DNA of 64,000 nucleotides from CATOSD01 sp965203135 (GTDB lineage Bacteria; Chloroflexota; Dehalococcoidia; Lucifugimonadales; CATOSD01), in NCBI GenBank assembly GCA_965203135.1, contig CBDBBO010000001.1:1364001-1428000 (forward strand), read 5' to 3'. Position numbers and translations under genes: made by a program. The notes below the pieces were generated by a model that was not told where the DNA came from, made no database searches, and saw only the letters and a program-made list of their open reading frames with translations. Positions 9,105 to 18,029 of this stretch are shown one piece after another. Position 1 is the stretch's first letter. Each line of letters opens with the position of its first letter.

Positions 9105-9809
9105 GTGATGGCGACGCCTCGGCATGACTACATATTTGTCGATGAATCAGGCGACCCCGGCTTCAGTCTGGAGCCCGGTACAGGCCGGTTGCAGAGCAGC
9201 AGTTTCTATGCCGCCGCCGCGCTGCATCTGTGCGACGACGCCTTTCGAGATATGAACAGGCACATCGCGGCCTTCAGGTACTACACGGGCCTTAGCCGTG
9301 AGCTGAAGATACCTTCAGACAAGAGTGAATTCTCCAGACTCCTTGGCCCGATCAGGGCCATGGCTGAAGGAGGAAAGAACATTTGGGCGACGGCAGTTTA
9401 CGTAGACAAGCTTGAGTACACGGGTAGCTACTTGAAGCCTGGGGGAAAGAGACCCGCGAATCCGGTGAGATTCCGCAACTATATGCTTCGCCGCTTATTG
9501 GAATTTCACTTTCGATGGCACCCGCTACGGTCCAGGCAGTATGACCTGGTCCTCGACCGCATAGAACTGACAAGACAAGAGACTGAGAATCTGCGTAGAT
9601 ACATCAGCGGGAACCGTAACATCCCGACGCCCACCCACATAACCCATGCAGCTTCCATCTACGTGGAAGGGCTTCAGGTCGTACACCACATAGCCAATGC
9701 CTACAAGGATGTTGTCGCGGGAGGATTCGAGCCTACAGAACTGGCTTTCGTGAAGTCCATAGACTTGACCATCAACCAGTACGTGCCTGTGAAACGAATT
9801 GTGGGCTAG
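9105..9809 (+). CDS. DUF3800 domain protein
   Basis: A 234-residue protein whose N-terminus, IFVDESGDPGF, is the signature of DUF3800, a family of unknown function with an RNase H-like predicted fold and Asp/Glu residues in the first strand. Such genes are often found in mobile or defence-rich regions. It begins directly after the MFS gene (GTG at 9105 or ATG at 9108) and may be translationally coupled to it. Its composition is somewhat less GC-rich than the MFS gene. No function is assigned. Confidence 0.8.
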   Translation: MMATPRHDYIFVDESGDPGFSLEPGTGRLQSSSFYAAAALHLCDDAFRDMNRHIAAFRYYTGLSRELKIPSDKSEFSRLLGPIRAMAEGGKNIWATAVYVDKLEYTGSYLKPGGKRPANPVRFRNYMLRRLLEFHFRWHPLRSRQYDLVLDRIELTRQETENLRRYISGNRNIPTPTHITHAASIYVEGLQVVHHIANAYKDVVAGGFEPTELAFVKSIDLTINQYVPVKRIVG

Positions 9810-9892
9810 GACGGGCCTCCATGTTTCGGGAGACCCGCCTAGCCCACATGTTAGCAAGATCGTTAAGTGAAGTATTGCAGTTCGATGTAGGC

Positions 9893-11261
9893 ATGTCAAT
9901 ACGTGCGAAATCTCGCATCCACACGCTCGGCTCACAGCCAACGAGCGCCGCGTCCGCCGCCGCCTTTCGGATCATGTTCGGGTTGCTCGGTCTCGTCGCG
10001 GTCGCCCGGTTCGCGGCCAAGGGATGGATATCCGACCTCTACATAGAGCCCGCGCATCACTTCACCTATTCCGGCTTCTGGTGGGTCCAGCCGTGGCCCG
10101 CCTGGGGTATGTACGCTCACTTCGCCCTGCTGGGCCTCGCAAGCCTGGGCGTGGCGCTGGGCTACCGCTACCGCGTGTCGATAGTCGCGTTCTTCCTTCT
10201 CTTCACCTACGCGGAGCTCATCGACAAGACCACCTACCTGAACCACTACTACTGGGTCAGCCTGGCGAGCCTGCTCATGATATTCCTCCCCCTGCACCGC
10301 ACCGCGTCGCTGGACGCCCGGCGCGATCCCTCGCTGCGAAGCGAGACGATACCCAGGTGGGTGATCTGGGCGCTGATGGCCCAGGTGGGCGTGGTGTACG
10401 TGTTCGGGGGAATCGCCAAGCTCAACCCCGACTGGCTGTTCCACGCCCAGCCGCTGCGCATCTGGCTGCACAACAGCGGCGACCTGACCATCGTCGGACC
10501 GCTGCTCAAACAACCCTGGATGGCCTACGCTATGAGCTGGGCGGGCGCGGCGTTCGACCTGACCATCGTGGGCTGGCTGCTGTGGCGTCGCAGCAGGCCG
10601 TTCGCCTACACCGGGCTGGTCGTGTTCCACGTGATGACTTGGCTGCTATTCCCGATAGGCATGTTCCCCTGGATCATGATCGCCGGAAGCCTGGTGTTCT
10701 TCCGCCCCGACTGGCCGCATCGCACGGCGGCGTTCCTCCGGCGCCGTCCCTTTGCGCCGGCCTCCGTGGCGGGCGACGCGCCCGCTTCTGGCCTGACGTG
10801 GCTCTCCCGCGCTGGTATCGTCGCGCTGGCGCTCTTCGCCCTGGTGCAGATAGCGATGCCACTGCGCCACTGGGCCTACCCCGGCAACGTGCGCTGGAAC
10901 GAGGAGGGCTATCGCTTCGCCTGGCGTGTGATGCTGACCGAGAAGACCGGGCACGTGCGGTTCCGGGTGACGGACGTCGAATCGGGCGAGGAGTGGCTGG
11001 AGAGCCCCGAACGGTTCCTGACCGCGCTGCAGACGGAGCGGATGGCCTACCAGCCCGACATGATCCTGGCGACGGCGCACATCATCGCCGAGGACGCGGA
11101 AGAAAAGGGCCGGAGCGTGGAGGTGCGGGCTGACGCTTTCGTCGCGTTCAACGGCCGGGAGGCGGCGAGGTTCGTCGACCCCGATGTGGACCTCGCCAGC
11201 GTGGAGCCGGGAATAGGCCCGAAGCGCTGGATTCTGCCGGCGCCCAAGGGCCGTGAACTAA
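9893..11261 (+). CDS. HTTM / vitamin K-dependent gamma-carboxylase-like membrane protein, 3' end uncertain
   Basis: A membrane protein with the HTTM fold seen in vitamin K-dependent gamma-carboxylase relatives: about eight hydrophobic segments, TYLNHYYWVSL, then YVFGGIAKLNPDWL, and a soluble C-terminal region ending RFVDPDVDLA...KRWILPAP, as other family members end. The in-frame stop expected near 11255 is missing: the frame stays open to 12625, but everything past about 11260 is the antisense of the imelysin and di-haem genes. TGA and TAA occur in the other two frames at 11254 and 11259, so an indel or stop loss is likely. I place the start at ATG 9893; upstream codons from 9821 are also open. 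Confidence 0.7.
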
Positions 11262-12346
11262 CGGCTGCTGTCCCCGTCGGTGTCGCTGAAGCCGACCGAG
11301 ACGCCCAGCAGACTGACGACCTCCGTGTTCAGCGTGCGCTGCAGCTCCGCGAGCCTGTCGTGCACGGCCCGCACTCTCTCGGGCTGCTCCACCACGGCCG
11401 TTCGCAGTGGCAGCGTCACGGCGTCGATGGCATCCAGGGCGGCGGCGAATTGCTCCCGCATTCGCTCATCGGCATCGCCGGACAGGCCCCGCACGATGTC
11501 GGATATGCCGAGTCCGTCGGGGTCGCCCGCGCCCAAATACATGCCCCTCATGCCGAGCACCTGGTTGCGCAGGTCGCTGAGAGCGTTCCGGCCCCCGCCG
11601 CCAGGAATCGCCGACAGGTCTGGGCCGCCCTCCCTGAGTCCGAGCGCGGGCGCGAGCCTCATGTCGACCAGGGTGCGGACCAGGAACACCTGTGTCCTCA
11701 CCACCTCCGCGGTCGCCTCGCTTGTCACCAGGGATACGTTGGAGCGGCCGGTGAAGTACTCGCTGTAGGCGGGAAAGCCCTCCCCGCCCTGCGCCCAGGC
11801 CTTCGAGACGGCGTTGGCCTCGGACTCGATCACCCGCCCCAGCGCGACCAGGTACTCGCAGCGCCCGGAGGACGGGCCGGACAGCAGGTCCAGCGCGTCC
11901 GTCTGGAACAACAGATACTCGACCGCTCCGAATCCGCGCTGCGTCGAAGCCAGGCCGTCCCTGACGGCGTCCTCGCTTGTGGCCGGACTGTTTGCCAGCA
12001 TCGCCTCGATGCGATCCGGCTCGATCTCGGGCCAGTCCATGAGACCAACGGAACGCCGGTCCATCACCGGGCCGAACCAGGTCGCCTCGGTGCGCTTCCA
12101 CGTCGCTCGCGAGTCTCGCCACTCCTGTTGGGCGTTCCCCAGCGCGTCCTCGGAAGGCTGAGCGCACAGGGCTTCAATGGTGCTTCGGAGCTCAGTCGAG
12201 GCAGCGGCGGCGGCCTCGTAGCCGGGCACGATTACCGACTCGGTGAGACTGATCACCACCTCTTGCTCGTCCGCGGCGTCCGAACCGCAGCCGACGAACA
12301 CGACGGCGAGCGTGGCGATGAAGCAGGCGAGAACGAAGTGACGCAT
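11258..12346 (-). CDS. Imelysin-family lipoprotein (motif-degenerate)
   Basis: A 362-residue exported lipoprotein (signal peptide ending VVFVGCGSD) of the imelysin / peptidase M75 family, helical proteins linked to iron uptake. The family motif GxHxxE is degenerate here: GFGAVEYLLF has Gly where the His should be, unlike the paralogue at 13725-14906. It is the last gene of the iron operon; its ATG overlaps the stop of the di-haem gene in a TGATG, indicating translational coupling. By analogy with icmP-type operons it acts outside the membrane in iron acquisition. The missing His suggests an altered metal site. Confidence 0.85.
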   Translation of the reverse strand: MRHFVLACFIATLAVVFVGCGSDAADEQEVVISLTESVIVPGYEAAAAASTELRSTIEALCAQPSEDALGNAQQEWRDSRATWKRTEATWFGPVMDRRSVGLMDWPEIEPDRIEAMLANSPATSEDAVRDGLASTQRGFGAVEYLLFQTDALDLLSGPSSGRCEYLVALGRVIESEANAVSKAWAQGGEGFPAYSEYFTGRSNVSLVTSEATAEVVRTQVFLVRTLVDMRLAPALGLREGGPDLSAIPGGGGRNALSDLRNQVLGMRGMYLGAGDPDGLGISDIVRGLSGDADERMREQFAAALDAIDAVTLPLRTAVVEQPERVRAVHDRLAELQRTLNTEVVSLLGVSVGFSDTDGDSSR

Positions 12347-13725
12347 CAGAGTGCCCTCAGGAAGCTCAGCAGGGCCTCGCGCTCCTCCGCAGATAGGCCG
12401 ATGAAGAAGTCACGCGACCGCTGCGCCTCGCCGCCGTGCCATAGCACCGCCTCTTCGATGCTCCGGGCGCGACCATCGTGCAGGAACATCGTGTGTCCGT
12501 TGACCGTCTCCACCAACCCAATTCCCCACAGCGGCGGCGTGCGCCACTCTCTGCCGGACGCCTCTCCCTCTGGGCGTTTGTCTGCAAGGCCCTCGCCCAT
12601 ATCGTGCAGGAGGAGGTCGGTGTAGGGGAAGATGATCTGTCCACTCAGTGCCTCGATGCGGTAGTCCTCCGACGTAACGTGGCGCGGCGTGTGGCAGGCC
12701 GCGCAGCCCGCTTGCACGAACAGGCGTGCGCCGTCGCGGACCGTGGGGTCGTCTACGCTCCGCATGGCCGGCACGGCGAGCGTCTGCACGTAGAAGGTGA
12801 CCTTTCCGAGCCGCTCGTCCGGGACCTCCGGAGAGCCGCCGTTCGGCACCTGCCCGCAGGCCGTCTGAACGGCCGGACAGTTCTCGTCGGGTAGCAGACT
12901 TGAGGTTATCCCGATGTCGTTGAGAAACGCGGTGGCCGACTGCTGCTCGACAGTGGGTTGGCCAGCCTTCCAACCGAAGCGGCCCAGCGCGTGCGTGCCC
13001 TGCCTGGTGTCCCACACGATGTGGGCGCGGCCCGAAACGCCATCGCCATCCTCGTCGTCGGGGTCGGCCAGCGCAGTTATGCGCTCTTCCGGGATTGCTT
13101 CCAGAAGCCCCATCCCGAAGACTGCGGGCGCGATGCGCGGAGACGTCATCACGTCCTTGTCGAGCGGGCCGAACGCCGTATCGAGGATGGTGTAGCTGGG
13201 CTTGCGAAGAGAGTAGGGCGTGCCGTCGGCGTATTCGCCGGCGACCTCCTCGTAGCGAATCACGATGCGGCCCTCGGCCGGTACTCCGTTGATGGCGCGG
13301 TCCTGGAGCTGGCCGCCGTAGGACGGCTCATCCACCGGTCCGGCGGGGTCTGGGACGCTCAGCTTGAGCAGCAGGCCGCGCGCGGGGTCGTCGTCGTTCT
13401 CGGGCGGCCTGGCCCTTCCGTCGTGGCCGTGGCAGGAGGAGCAGGACTGCGCATTGAACGTCGGGCCCAGCCCGTCGCGCGCCTCGGTGGAGGCGGGCGC
13501 GGTGACCCAGTTCTGCGTGAAGAAGCTGTCGCCCACCTCGAAGGTCCGCCTCTCTAGGTTGCCAAGGTTGCGGGCTGAGAGCTCGAAGGCGTTGCTGCCC
13601 TCGCTGAACGCGGTCGTCTCGCCGCCCAGCCTTTCGTCGTAGACGAGCGTGAGATCCACGTCGTCGCCCCGCCCGCAGCCGCAGGCCGCGAGCAGGACGA
13701 CGCACATCACCAGCGCGGCGCGCAT
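12346..13725 (-). CDS. Di-haem oxidoreductase (DUF1111 / thiol oxidoreductase family)
   Basis: A 459-residue exported lipoprotein (signal ending LLAACGCG) with two c-type haem sites: CSSCH near residues 95-99 and CAACH near residue 330. It matches the DUF1111 di-haem family, which accompanies imelysins in iron-regulated operons (the PA4370-PA4372 type arrangement in Pseudomonas). It probably changes the redox state of iron at the cell surface; direct biochemical knowledge of the family is thin. It is coupled by TGATG overlaps to the imelysin genes on both sides. Confidence 0.88.
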   Translation of the reverse strand: MRAALVMCVVLLAACGCGRGDDVDLTLVYDERLGGETTAFSEGSNAFELSARNLGNLERRTFEVGDSFFTQNWVTAPASTEARDGLGPTFNAQSCSSCHGHDGRARPPENDDDPARGLLLKLSVPDPAGPVDEPSYGGQLQDRAINGVPAEGRIVIRYEEVAGEYADGTPYSLRKPSYTILDTAFGPLDKDVMTSPRIAPAVFGMGLLEAIPEERITALADPDDEDGDGVSGRAHIVWDTRQGTHALGRFGWKAGQPTVEQQSATAFLNDIGITSSLLPDENCPAVQTACGQVPNGGSPEVPDERLGKVTFYVQTLAVPAMRSVDDPTVRDGARLFVQAGCAACHTPRHVTSEDYRIEALSGQIIFPYTDLLLHDMGEGLADKRPEGEASGREWRTPPLWGIGLVETVNGHTMFLHDGRARSIEEAVLWHGGEAQRSRDFFIGLSAEEREALLSFLRAL

Positions 13726-14906
13726 CAGCTCACGCTTATGGTGATTCCGATCTTATCGGCGGCGTCAACTATGGTGTCGGTCTGATCCTCGAGCGCCACG
13801 ATGGTCCTGAGAACGGCCTGCCTGCCCGGCGTCTGGTCGGAGACGCCCTCGAGAAGATGCTGATCGAACGGGTCCGGTATCGCGGTGGCCAAGTTCACGC
13901 TCATGGCTATCTGAGATTCGAGCTGGTCGGCCAATTCCTCGTCCTCCGCGGCGATCAGGTTCTTGACGCCCGGCCCGGACACCGCGCCGTAGTCGCCAAG
14001 ATAGACCATTTGGATGCCGCGCGCATTGCCAACGATGTCGGCGATGGTGTTGTCGGAGAAGCAGGAGTGCTCGTCCTCCTGTGACCGCGCCTCGTAGGCG
14101 ACGGTCATCCGCTCGCCCGCAAGCTCGCCGCGGCTGAGCTCGCCGATGCCGGTGATGATGTTCTGGATCGCGTCGTCCGTGTCCATGCTCACGAACTGGG
14201 CGCGGTAGTTGCCTCCCACCCCGGGCGCCCAGGCGTCGACCATGTCCTGCAGGTGGGACACCAGCAGGTCGGACGCGACGGCCAGGTAGGTCGCGCGACG
14301 GCCGGCGTTGGCGTTGGTGGTGTAGTCCTCGACGGGGCGCTGTCCCGGTCCGCCGCCGTAGAGGTCCTGGCCCCACAGCAGGAACTCGATGGCGTGCCAG
14401 CCGGTGGAGACGTTCTCCTCGCCACCGACCTCGTTGAGCGAGACCAGCAGTGCGCCGTCGATGACCGGGAACTCGGCCGGGTTGTTGATGATGCCGGCGG
14501 AGGGGTTGCCCTCGACGTAGTCGATGTAGGCCTCGTCGAGAGGCCAGGCGTTGATCAGACCCTCCGGCCCGTCGTCGGGGTTGTCGATGGGACCGTCGTA
14601 GAAGCGGAACGCCTCGGTGGGGCCGTAGTCGTCACGGGCATACAGCCACATGCGCTTCGCAGCCTCGAGATGCGTCGGCGTGGGGTCCGCAATGAAGCGG
14701 TCTATCGCTCCGTCCAGGGCGATAGCCGAACCGAGGCTTACGGAGTAGAGGTGATGTACGCCGGCGGCGTAGTTGGCGACGACCTCTTCTTTCAGTTCGT
14801 CGTCGGGCCCGCTCTGGGCACAGCCCACAAGCAGGGCCAGTGCCGCCCCGGCCAACGCGAACAACGCTACGTTTCTCTTCACGACGTTCCTCCTTACGAT
14901 TCCCAA
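13725..14906 (-). CDS. Imelysin-family iron-uptake lipoprotein
   Basis: A 393-residue lipoprotein (signal peptide ending ALLVGCAQSG) of the imelysin / M75 family with the canonical motif intact: STGWHAIEFLLWGQDL contains GxHxxE. Members bind iron or related ligands outside the cytoplasm and resemble EfeO. It precedes and is coupled to the di-haem gene. Together with the second imelysin downstream and the membrane protein upstream it forms an iron-acquisition operon, presumably repressed by the DtxR-family regulator encoded next to it. Confidence 0.9.
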   Translation of the reverse strand: MGIVRRNVVKRNVALFALAGAALALLVGCAQSGPDDELKEEVVANYAAGVHHLYSVSLGSAIALDGAIDRFIADPTPTHLEAAKRMWLYARDDYGPTEAFRFYDGPIDNPDDGPEGLINAWPLDEAYIDYVEGNPSAGIINNPAEFPVIDGALLVSLNEVGGEENVSTGWHAIEFLLWGQDLYGGGPGQRPVEDYTTNANAGRRATYLAVASDLLVSHLQDMVDAWAPGVGGNYRAQFVSMDTDDAIQNIITGIGELSRGELAGERMTVAYEARSQEDEHSCFSDNTIADIVGNARGIQMVYLGDYGAVSGPGVKNLIAAEDEELADQLESQIAMSVNLATAIPDPFDQHLLEGVSDQTPGRQAVLRTIVALEDQTDTIVDAADKIGITISVS

Positions 14907-14927
14907 TCGACGTCTGCCTTCAAGACG

Positions 14928-15683
14928 CTACTGGCGCTCGGGTCCACCGGGTACTGTAGGCGAATCTAGCATGTGTTCAAAGTTCCGCTCCACGCGGCCG
15001 GTGTAGAGCATCGCGCCAATCACAATGAGCCACAGGACGAAGGCCATGCCGCTGAACCGGTGGACGAGCGTGACCGCGTCGATCCAGATGACCAGCATGA
15101 GTATGCCGATGACTGCCGACATGGGCGCTATTCTCCGGAGCATGCCGCCGGCCCTCCACTGGTAGCGGGCGGCAGCCAGCAATGCGAGGCCCGCGATGGT
15201 GAAGCCGATCTTGCCCGTCAGCCAGCGAGCGTCCGCCACGAGCCCGGTGGACGACGCGGCGGCAAAGGTGTCGATCAGTCCCGGAGAGCCGGGAACGGAC
15301 GCCGCAAGCCAGACCGCGCACGCTCCAGAGACCAGAGTGAACAGGCCGGACACCGCGAACAGGACGGGCACAAGCGGCGAGCCGAGCCGTTCCTTGATGA
15401 TCCATGTGTTGAGCAGGTACCAGGCGGCGGCTATCAGGGTGACTCCCGAGACGAGTCGTGCCACGCCTCCAACGCCATAGAAGGCCCTGCTTTCGGAGAT
15501 CGCGGCCGGCGATTGCGTGAGGGTGGCTTGGTCGGCGTCGGCCGCAACTCGCGCCCCGACCGCAACCACGGTGATGAGAGCGGTGAGCAGCAGGAAGAGG
15601 CCGGCCGCGCGCGCTGCGGCGTCACGCGGTCGGCGCTCTTCGCCGGGCGTCCAGGTCTGTGGGCCAGACGCGCCGTGAGTCAT
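14928..15683 (-). CDS. Six-TM integral membrane protein of the iron operon
   Basis: A 251-residue protein with about six hydrophobic helices (for example LFLLLTALITVVAVG and FVLWLIVIGAMLY) and no motif I can name with confidence; the pattern is DUF4386-like. It is the first gene after the operator-like palindrome at 15777-15817 and lies 21 nt upstream of the imelysin gene, so it is likely the first gene of the iron operon. It could be an electron-transfer or anchoring partner for the di-haem protein; this is a guess from position. Confidence 0.7.
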   Translation of the reverse strand: MTHGASGPQTWTPGEERRPRDAAARAAGLFLLLTALITVVAVGARVAADADQATLTQSPAAISESRAFYGVGGVARLVSGVTLIAAAWYLLNTWIIKERLGSPLVPVLFAVSGLFTLVSGACAVWLAASVPGSPGLIDTFAAASSTGLVADARWLTGKIGFTIAGLALLAAARYQWRAGGMLRRIAPMSAVIGILMLVIWIDAVTLVHRFSGMAFVLWLIVIGAMLYTGRVERNFEHMLDSPTVPGGPERQ

Positions 15684-15776
15684 CTATATCCTCCAACGAG
15701 ATTGCCCCGCACTAACCGCAACCGCCGACGCCAGCCCGAATGCGCTCCGACTATGGTTTCAAAGAGCTAACGGGAC

Positions 15777-15817
15777 ATTAAGTATTCTAAATATTAGTGT
15801 AGTATACTTAATATGTC
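15777..15817. promoter_or_regulatory. Putative DtxR/IdeR-type operator, iron operon promoter
   Basis: AT-rich island in GC-rich sequence. It contains the 26-nt pattern ATTAAG-N4-CTAAAT-N2-TAGT-N-TAG (15777-15802), repeated at 17921-17946, and an outer inverted repeat GACATTAAGTAT (15774-15785) / ATACTTAATATGTC (15804-15817). It lies about 95 nt upstream of the membrane-protein gene at 15683. The CTAA...TTAG centre recalls DtxR-family half sites. Assignment to the neighbouring regulator is inference. Confidence 0.6.
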
Positions 15818-15944
15818 AAGGGGCGTGGGAGGAGAAACATCTCAGGGAGGAAACATCTGATGCGAGGGCACTGCATCGACTGCGGGGGAGATGAGGACCG
15901 AGAGGCTAATTCGGCACCGGGCGGGACTCTCGTTCCGCTTGCTT

Positions 15945-16640
15945 CTACCCCGACACGGGCCCCGACACCCGGATGTGCCGCGCCCAGCGCGTGGGCATGC
16001 TGACCGCACGCTCCCCGAGGCGCAGCTCGACAAGCCCCGCCCTGAGGTCAACGTCCTGTACAAGGGCCGTATTGCCCGGCAGCACGCCGTTGTCGTGGGC
16101 GAAGTGGAGAAGCTCGTTGTCGTCTTCTCCCTCCTCGGTAATCCTCCAGACCTCCACGCTCTCGCCGGCGCGGGCGTCGGTCATCTTCCGGGCGCCCAGA
16201 AGCCGCTCTTCGCCGGGAGATCCGGGGAAGGGGTTGCCGTGAGGGCAGGTCGTCGGTCCGCCGAGCTTCTCGTAAAGATAGCTCTCCAGCTTTGGCGACA
16301 GCGTCTGTTCCATGCGCTCCGCCTCGTCGTCCGCGTCTGCCCAGTCGAATCCCAGCGTGTCCACCAGCAGCCTCTCGATGAGGTAGTGGCGCCGGATGAT
16401 CGACTCGGCGATGGCGCGGCCCTCGGCCGTGAGCTGGATACCGGACTCCGGGTCGATGACGGCCAGGCCCTGGCGCTCCATCCGCTGGAAGGCCTGCGTC
16501 ACCGCGGAAGCGGACACGCCCAGCCGCTCGGCGAGCCTGGAACCGACCACCCTGGACCCTTCACGCAGGGTCGTGTAAATGCGTATCAGGTACTCGCCCT
16601 GTACGGAAGACATGCTCGAACTGGAGGAGCTTTGCGACAT
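15945..16640 (-). CDS. DtxR-family metal-dependent transcriptional regulator
   Basis: A roughly 231-residue regulator. It has an N-terminal winged helix-turn-helix (EYLIRIYTTL ... LAERLGVSASAVTQAFQRME), a dimerisation/metal-binding region (RRHYLIERLLVDTLGFDW...AERMEQTLS, with His and Glu ligands as in DtxR/MntR), PHGNPFP, and a C-terminal FeoA/SH3-like domain (NELLHFAHDNGVLPGN). It should bind Fe(II) or Mn(II) and repress the flanking iron genes. I favour the ATG at 16640, which has GAGG five nt upstream; the frame is open to 16727. Confidence 0.9.
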   Translation of the reverse strand: MSQSSSSSSMSSVQGEYLIRIYTTLREGSRVVGSRLAERLGVSASAVTQAFQRMERQGLAVIDPESGIQLTAEGRAIAESIIRRHYLIERLLVDTLGFDWADADDEAERMEQTLSPKLESYLYEKLGGPTTCPHGNPFPGSPGEERLLGARKMTDARAGESVEVWRITEEGEDDNELLHFAHDNGVLPGNTALVQDVDLRAGLVELRLGERAVSMPTRWARHIRVSGPVSG

Positions 16641-16760
16641 GGTGCCTCGCGACATACGGCGGACCGCTGGTTCGTAGTCGTTATTGTACGACGGAGAGGC
16701 GGATCCTGCCAACGGAGGAAAGGCCATCCGTCGAGCGTCGGCACGGACTGGAGTCGGCGG

Positions 16761-17822
16761 TTACTGCAATACGCCGACGTCCCTCAGAAGTCGCAGCGTG
16801 CCCTCCAGATCGCTGAGGTTGCCCAGGTCGACGTTGGGGGGATCGAGCGATGCCAGGGGCGGCAGGTCGCCCTCGGGCTCGACCCCTGCGGCCACGGGGT
16901 ACTCCCTGATTTCGGACGCGAAGTAGCGTTGGGAATGCTCCGAAAGCAGGAACTCGATGAACTCCCGCGCGGTTTCCTTGTTCTCGGAAATCTTCAGGAT
17001 GCCGGCGCCGGCCACCAGCACCAGCGCCCCCGGGTCGCCGTTGCCGATGTAGTGGTTGCGGGCCGTGAACCCTTCGCCGTGCTCTTTCAGAAAGCGTTCG
17101 AGATAGTAGTGGTTGACGAAGCCCACGTCCACTTCACCGTTTGCGGTAGCCGCGACCGTGGTGGAGTTGTTCGGGTATTCCTGGGCATCGTTGGATTTCA
17201 TGCCTTCCAGCCATTCTCGTGCGGCGTCCTCGCCCAGTTGAGTCCTCAGCGCGGTGACGAACGCCTGGAAGGAGCCGTTCTGCGGCGCCCAGCCAACTCG
17301 CCCCTTCCATTCGGGGGCCGTGAAATCCAGTATGGAGGCGGGCAGGTCCACCTCCGGGTCGACGGTTTCCGTGTTGTATATCACCGTCCTGGCGCGGCCA
17401 GACGTGCCCACCCACTCGCCGCCCGGGGACCGGAACCTGGCGTCGACCTCGTCCAGTATCTCCTGTGGAAGCCGGTCGAGCACACCTGCGGCGGACAGTG
17501 TGCCCAGAGAGCCGGGGTCCTGCAGGAACACCACGTCGGCGGGCGAGTTGTCGCCCTCTTCCAGCAGCGTGGCGACCGTCGACGCGCTGCCGGCGTACTT
17601 CACCCGGATGTTGACGCCTGTCTGCTCGCCGAAGGTCGCGAGCAGCGGGGCCACCAGCGTCTCCGAGCGGCCGGAGTAGACGGTGAGGGTGCGGTCTTCC
17701 GGTTCCGGCACGGGTGTCAGCTCGGTCTCGCCGCAGGCCGCCAGCGCGAGGGAAACCGCCGCGAGCAGCGCTCCAAGCACCGGCAAAATCGACGGAAATG
17801 TAGGGCGAAGGGTGTGTGACAT
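16761..17822 (-). CDS. Iron(III) ABC transporter substrate-binding lipoprotein
   Basis: A 353-residue exported lipoprotein (signal ending LALAACGE) resembling the FbpA/FutA class of ferric-iron binding proteins: TLTVYSGRSETLVAPLL at the mature N-terminus, ADVVFLQDPGSLG, and FVNHYYLERF, whose adjacent Tyr residues are typical iron ligands. No permease or ATPase lies in the window, so it either works with a transporter encoded elsewhere or stands alone. It sits upstream of the DtxR gene on the same strand, with the shared operator-like element about 100 nt upstream of its start. Confidence 0.88.
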   Translation of the reverse strand: MSHTLRPTFPSILPVLGALLAAVSLALAACGETELTPVPEPEDRTLTVYSGRSETLVAPLLATFGEQTGVNIRVKYAGSASTVATLLEEGDNSPADVVFLQDPGSLGTLSAAGVLDRLPQEILDEVDARFRSPGGEWVGTSGRARTVIYNTETVDPEVDLPASILDFTAPEWKGRVGWAPQNGSFQAFVTALRTQLGEDAAREWLEGMKSNDAQEYPNNSTTVAATANGEVDVGFVNHYYLERFLKEHGEGFTARNHYIGNGDPGALVLVAGAGILKISENKETAREFIEFLLSEHSQRYFASEIREYPVAAGVEPEGDLPPLASLDPPNVDLGNLSDLEGTLRLLRDVGVLQ

Positions 17823-17920
17823 GTCGGTTTCCCTATGGTCGTGGATAATGTACAGTCAACATTGTTGCGCCAGTAGCGGGCAGGTCGACGCCAGTCAATG
17901 TCCTTGAGCCTCGCCTGGAT

Positions 17921-17946
17921 ATTAAGCTCGCTAAATGCTAGTATAG
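17921..17946. promoter_or_regulatory. Second copy of the operator-like element
   Basis: ATTAAGCTCGCTAAATGC then TAGTATAG repeats the ATTAAG-N4-CTAAAT-N2-TAGT-N-TAG pattern of 15777-15802. It lies between the divergent substrate-binding protein gene (-) and nitroreductase gene (+), so either or both could be controlled by the DtxR-family regulator. Confidence 0.6.
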
Positions 17947-18029
17947 GCGCATTACAATGTCAAGAGTCACCTGTTACCGATGCCCATACACGGCGACCAA
18001 TTGCCCCGAAGGCACCCCAGGAGGCGGAA

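Noticed and set aside
7068..9125. 685-residue minus-strand open frame opposite the MFS gene
   Set aside because: Low-complexity Arg/Gly/Glu/His composition typical of antisense of a high-GC gene; the plus-strand transporter has full motif support.
11262..12625. C-terminal extension of the HTTM protein as a real domain
   Set aside because: It is entirely antisense to two genes with strong family motifs and translational coupling; listed as a stop-loss observation instead.
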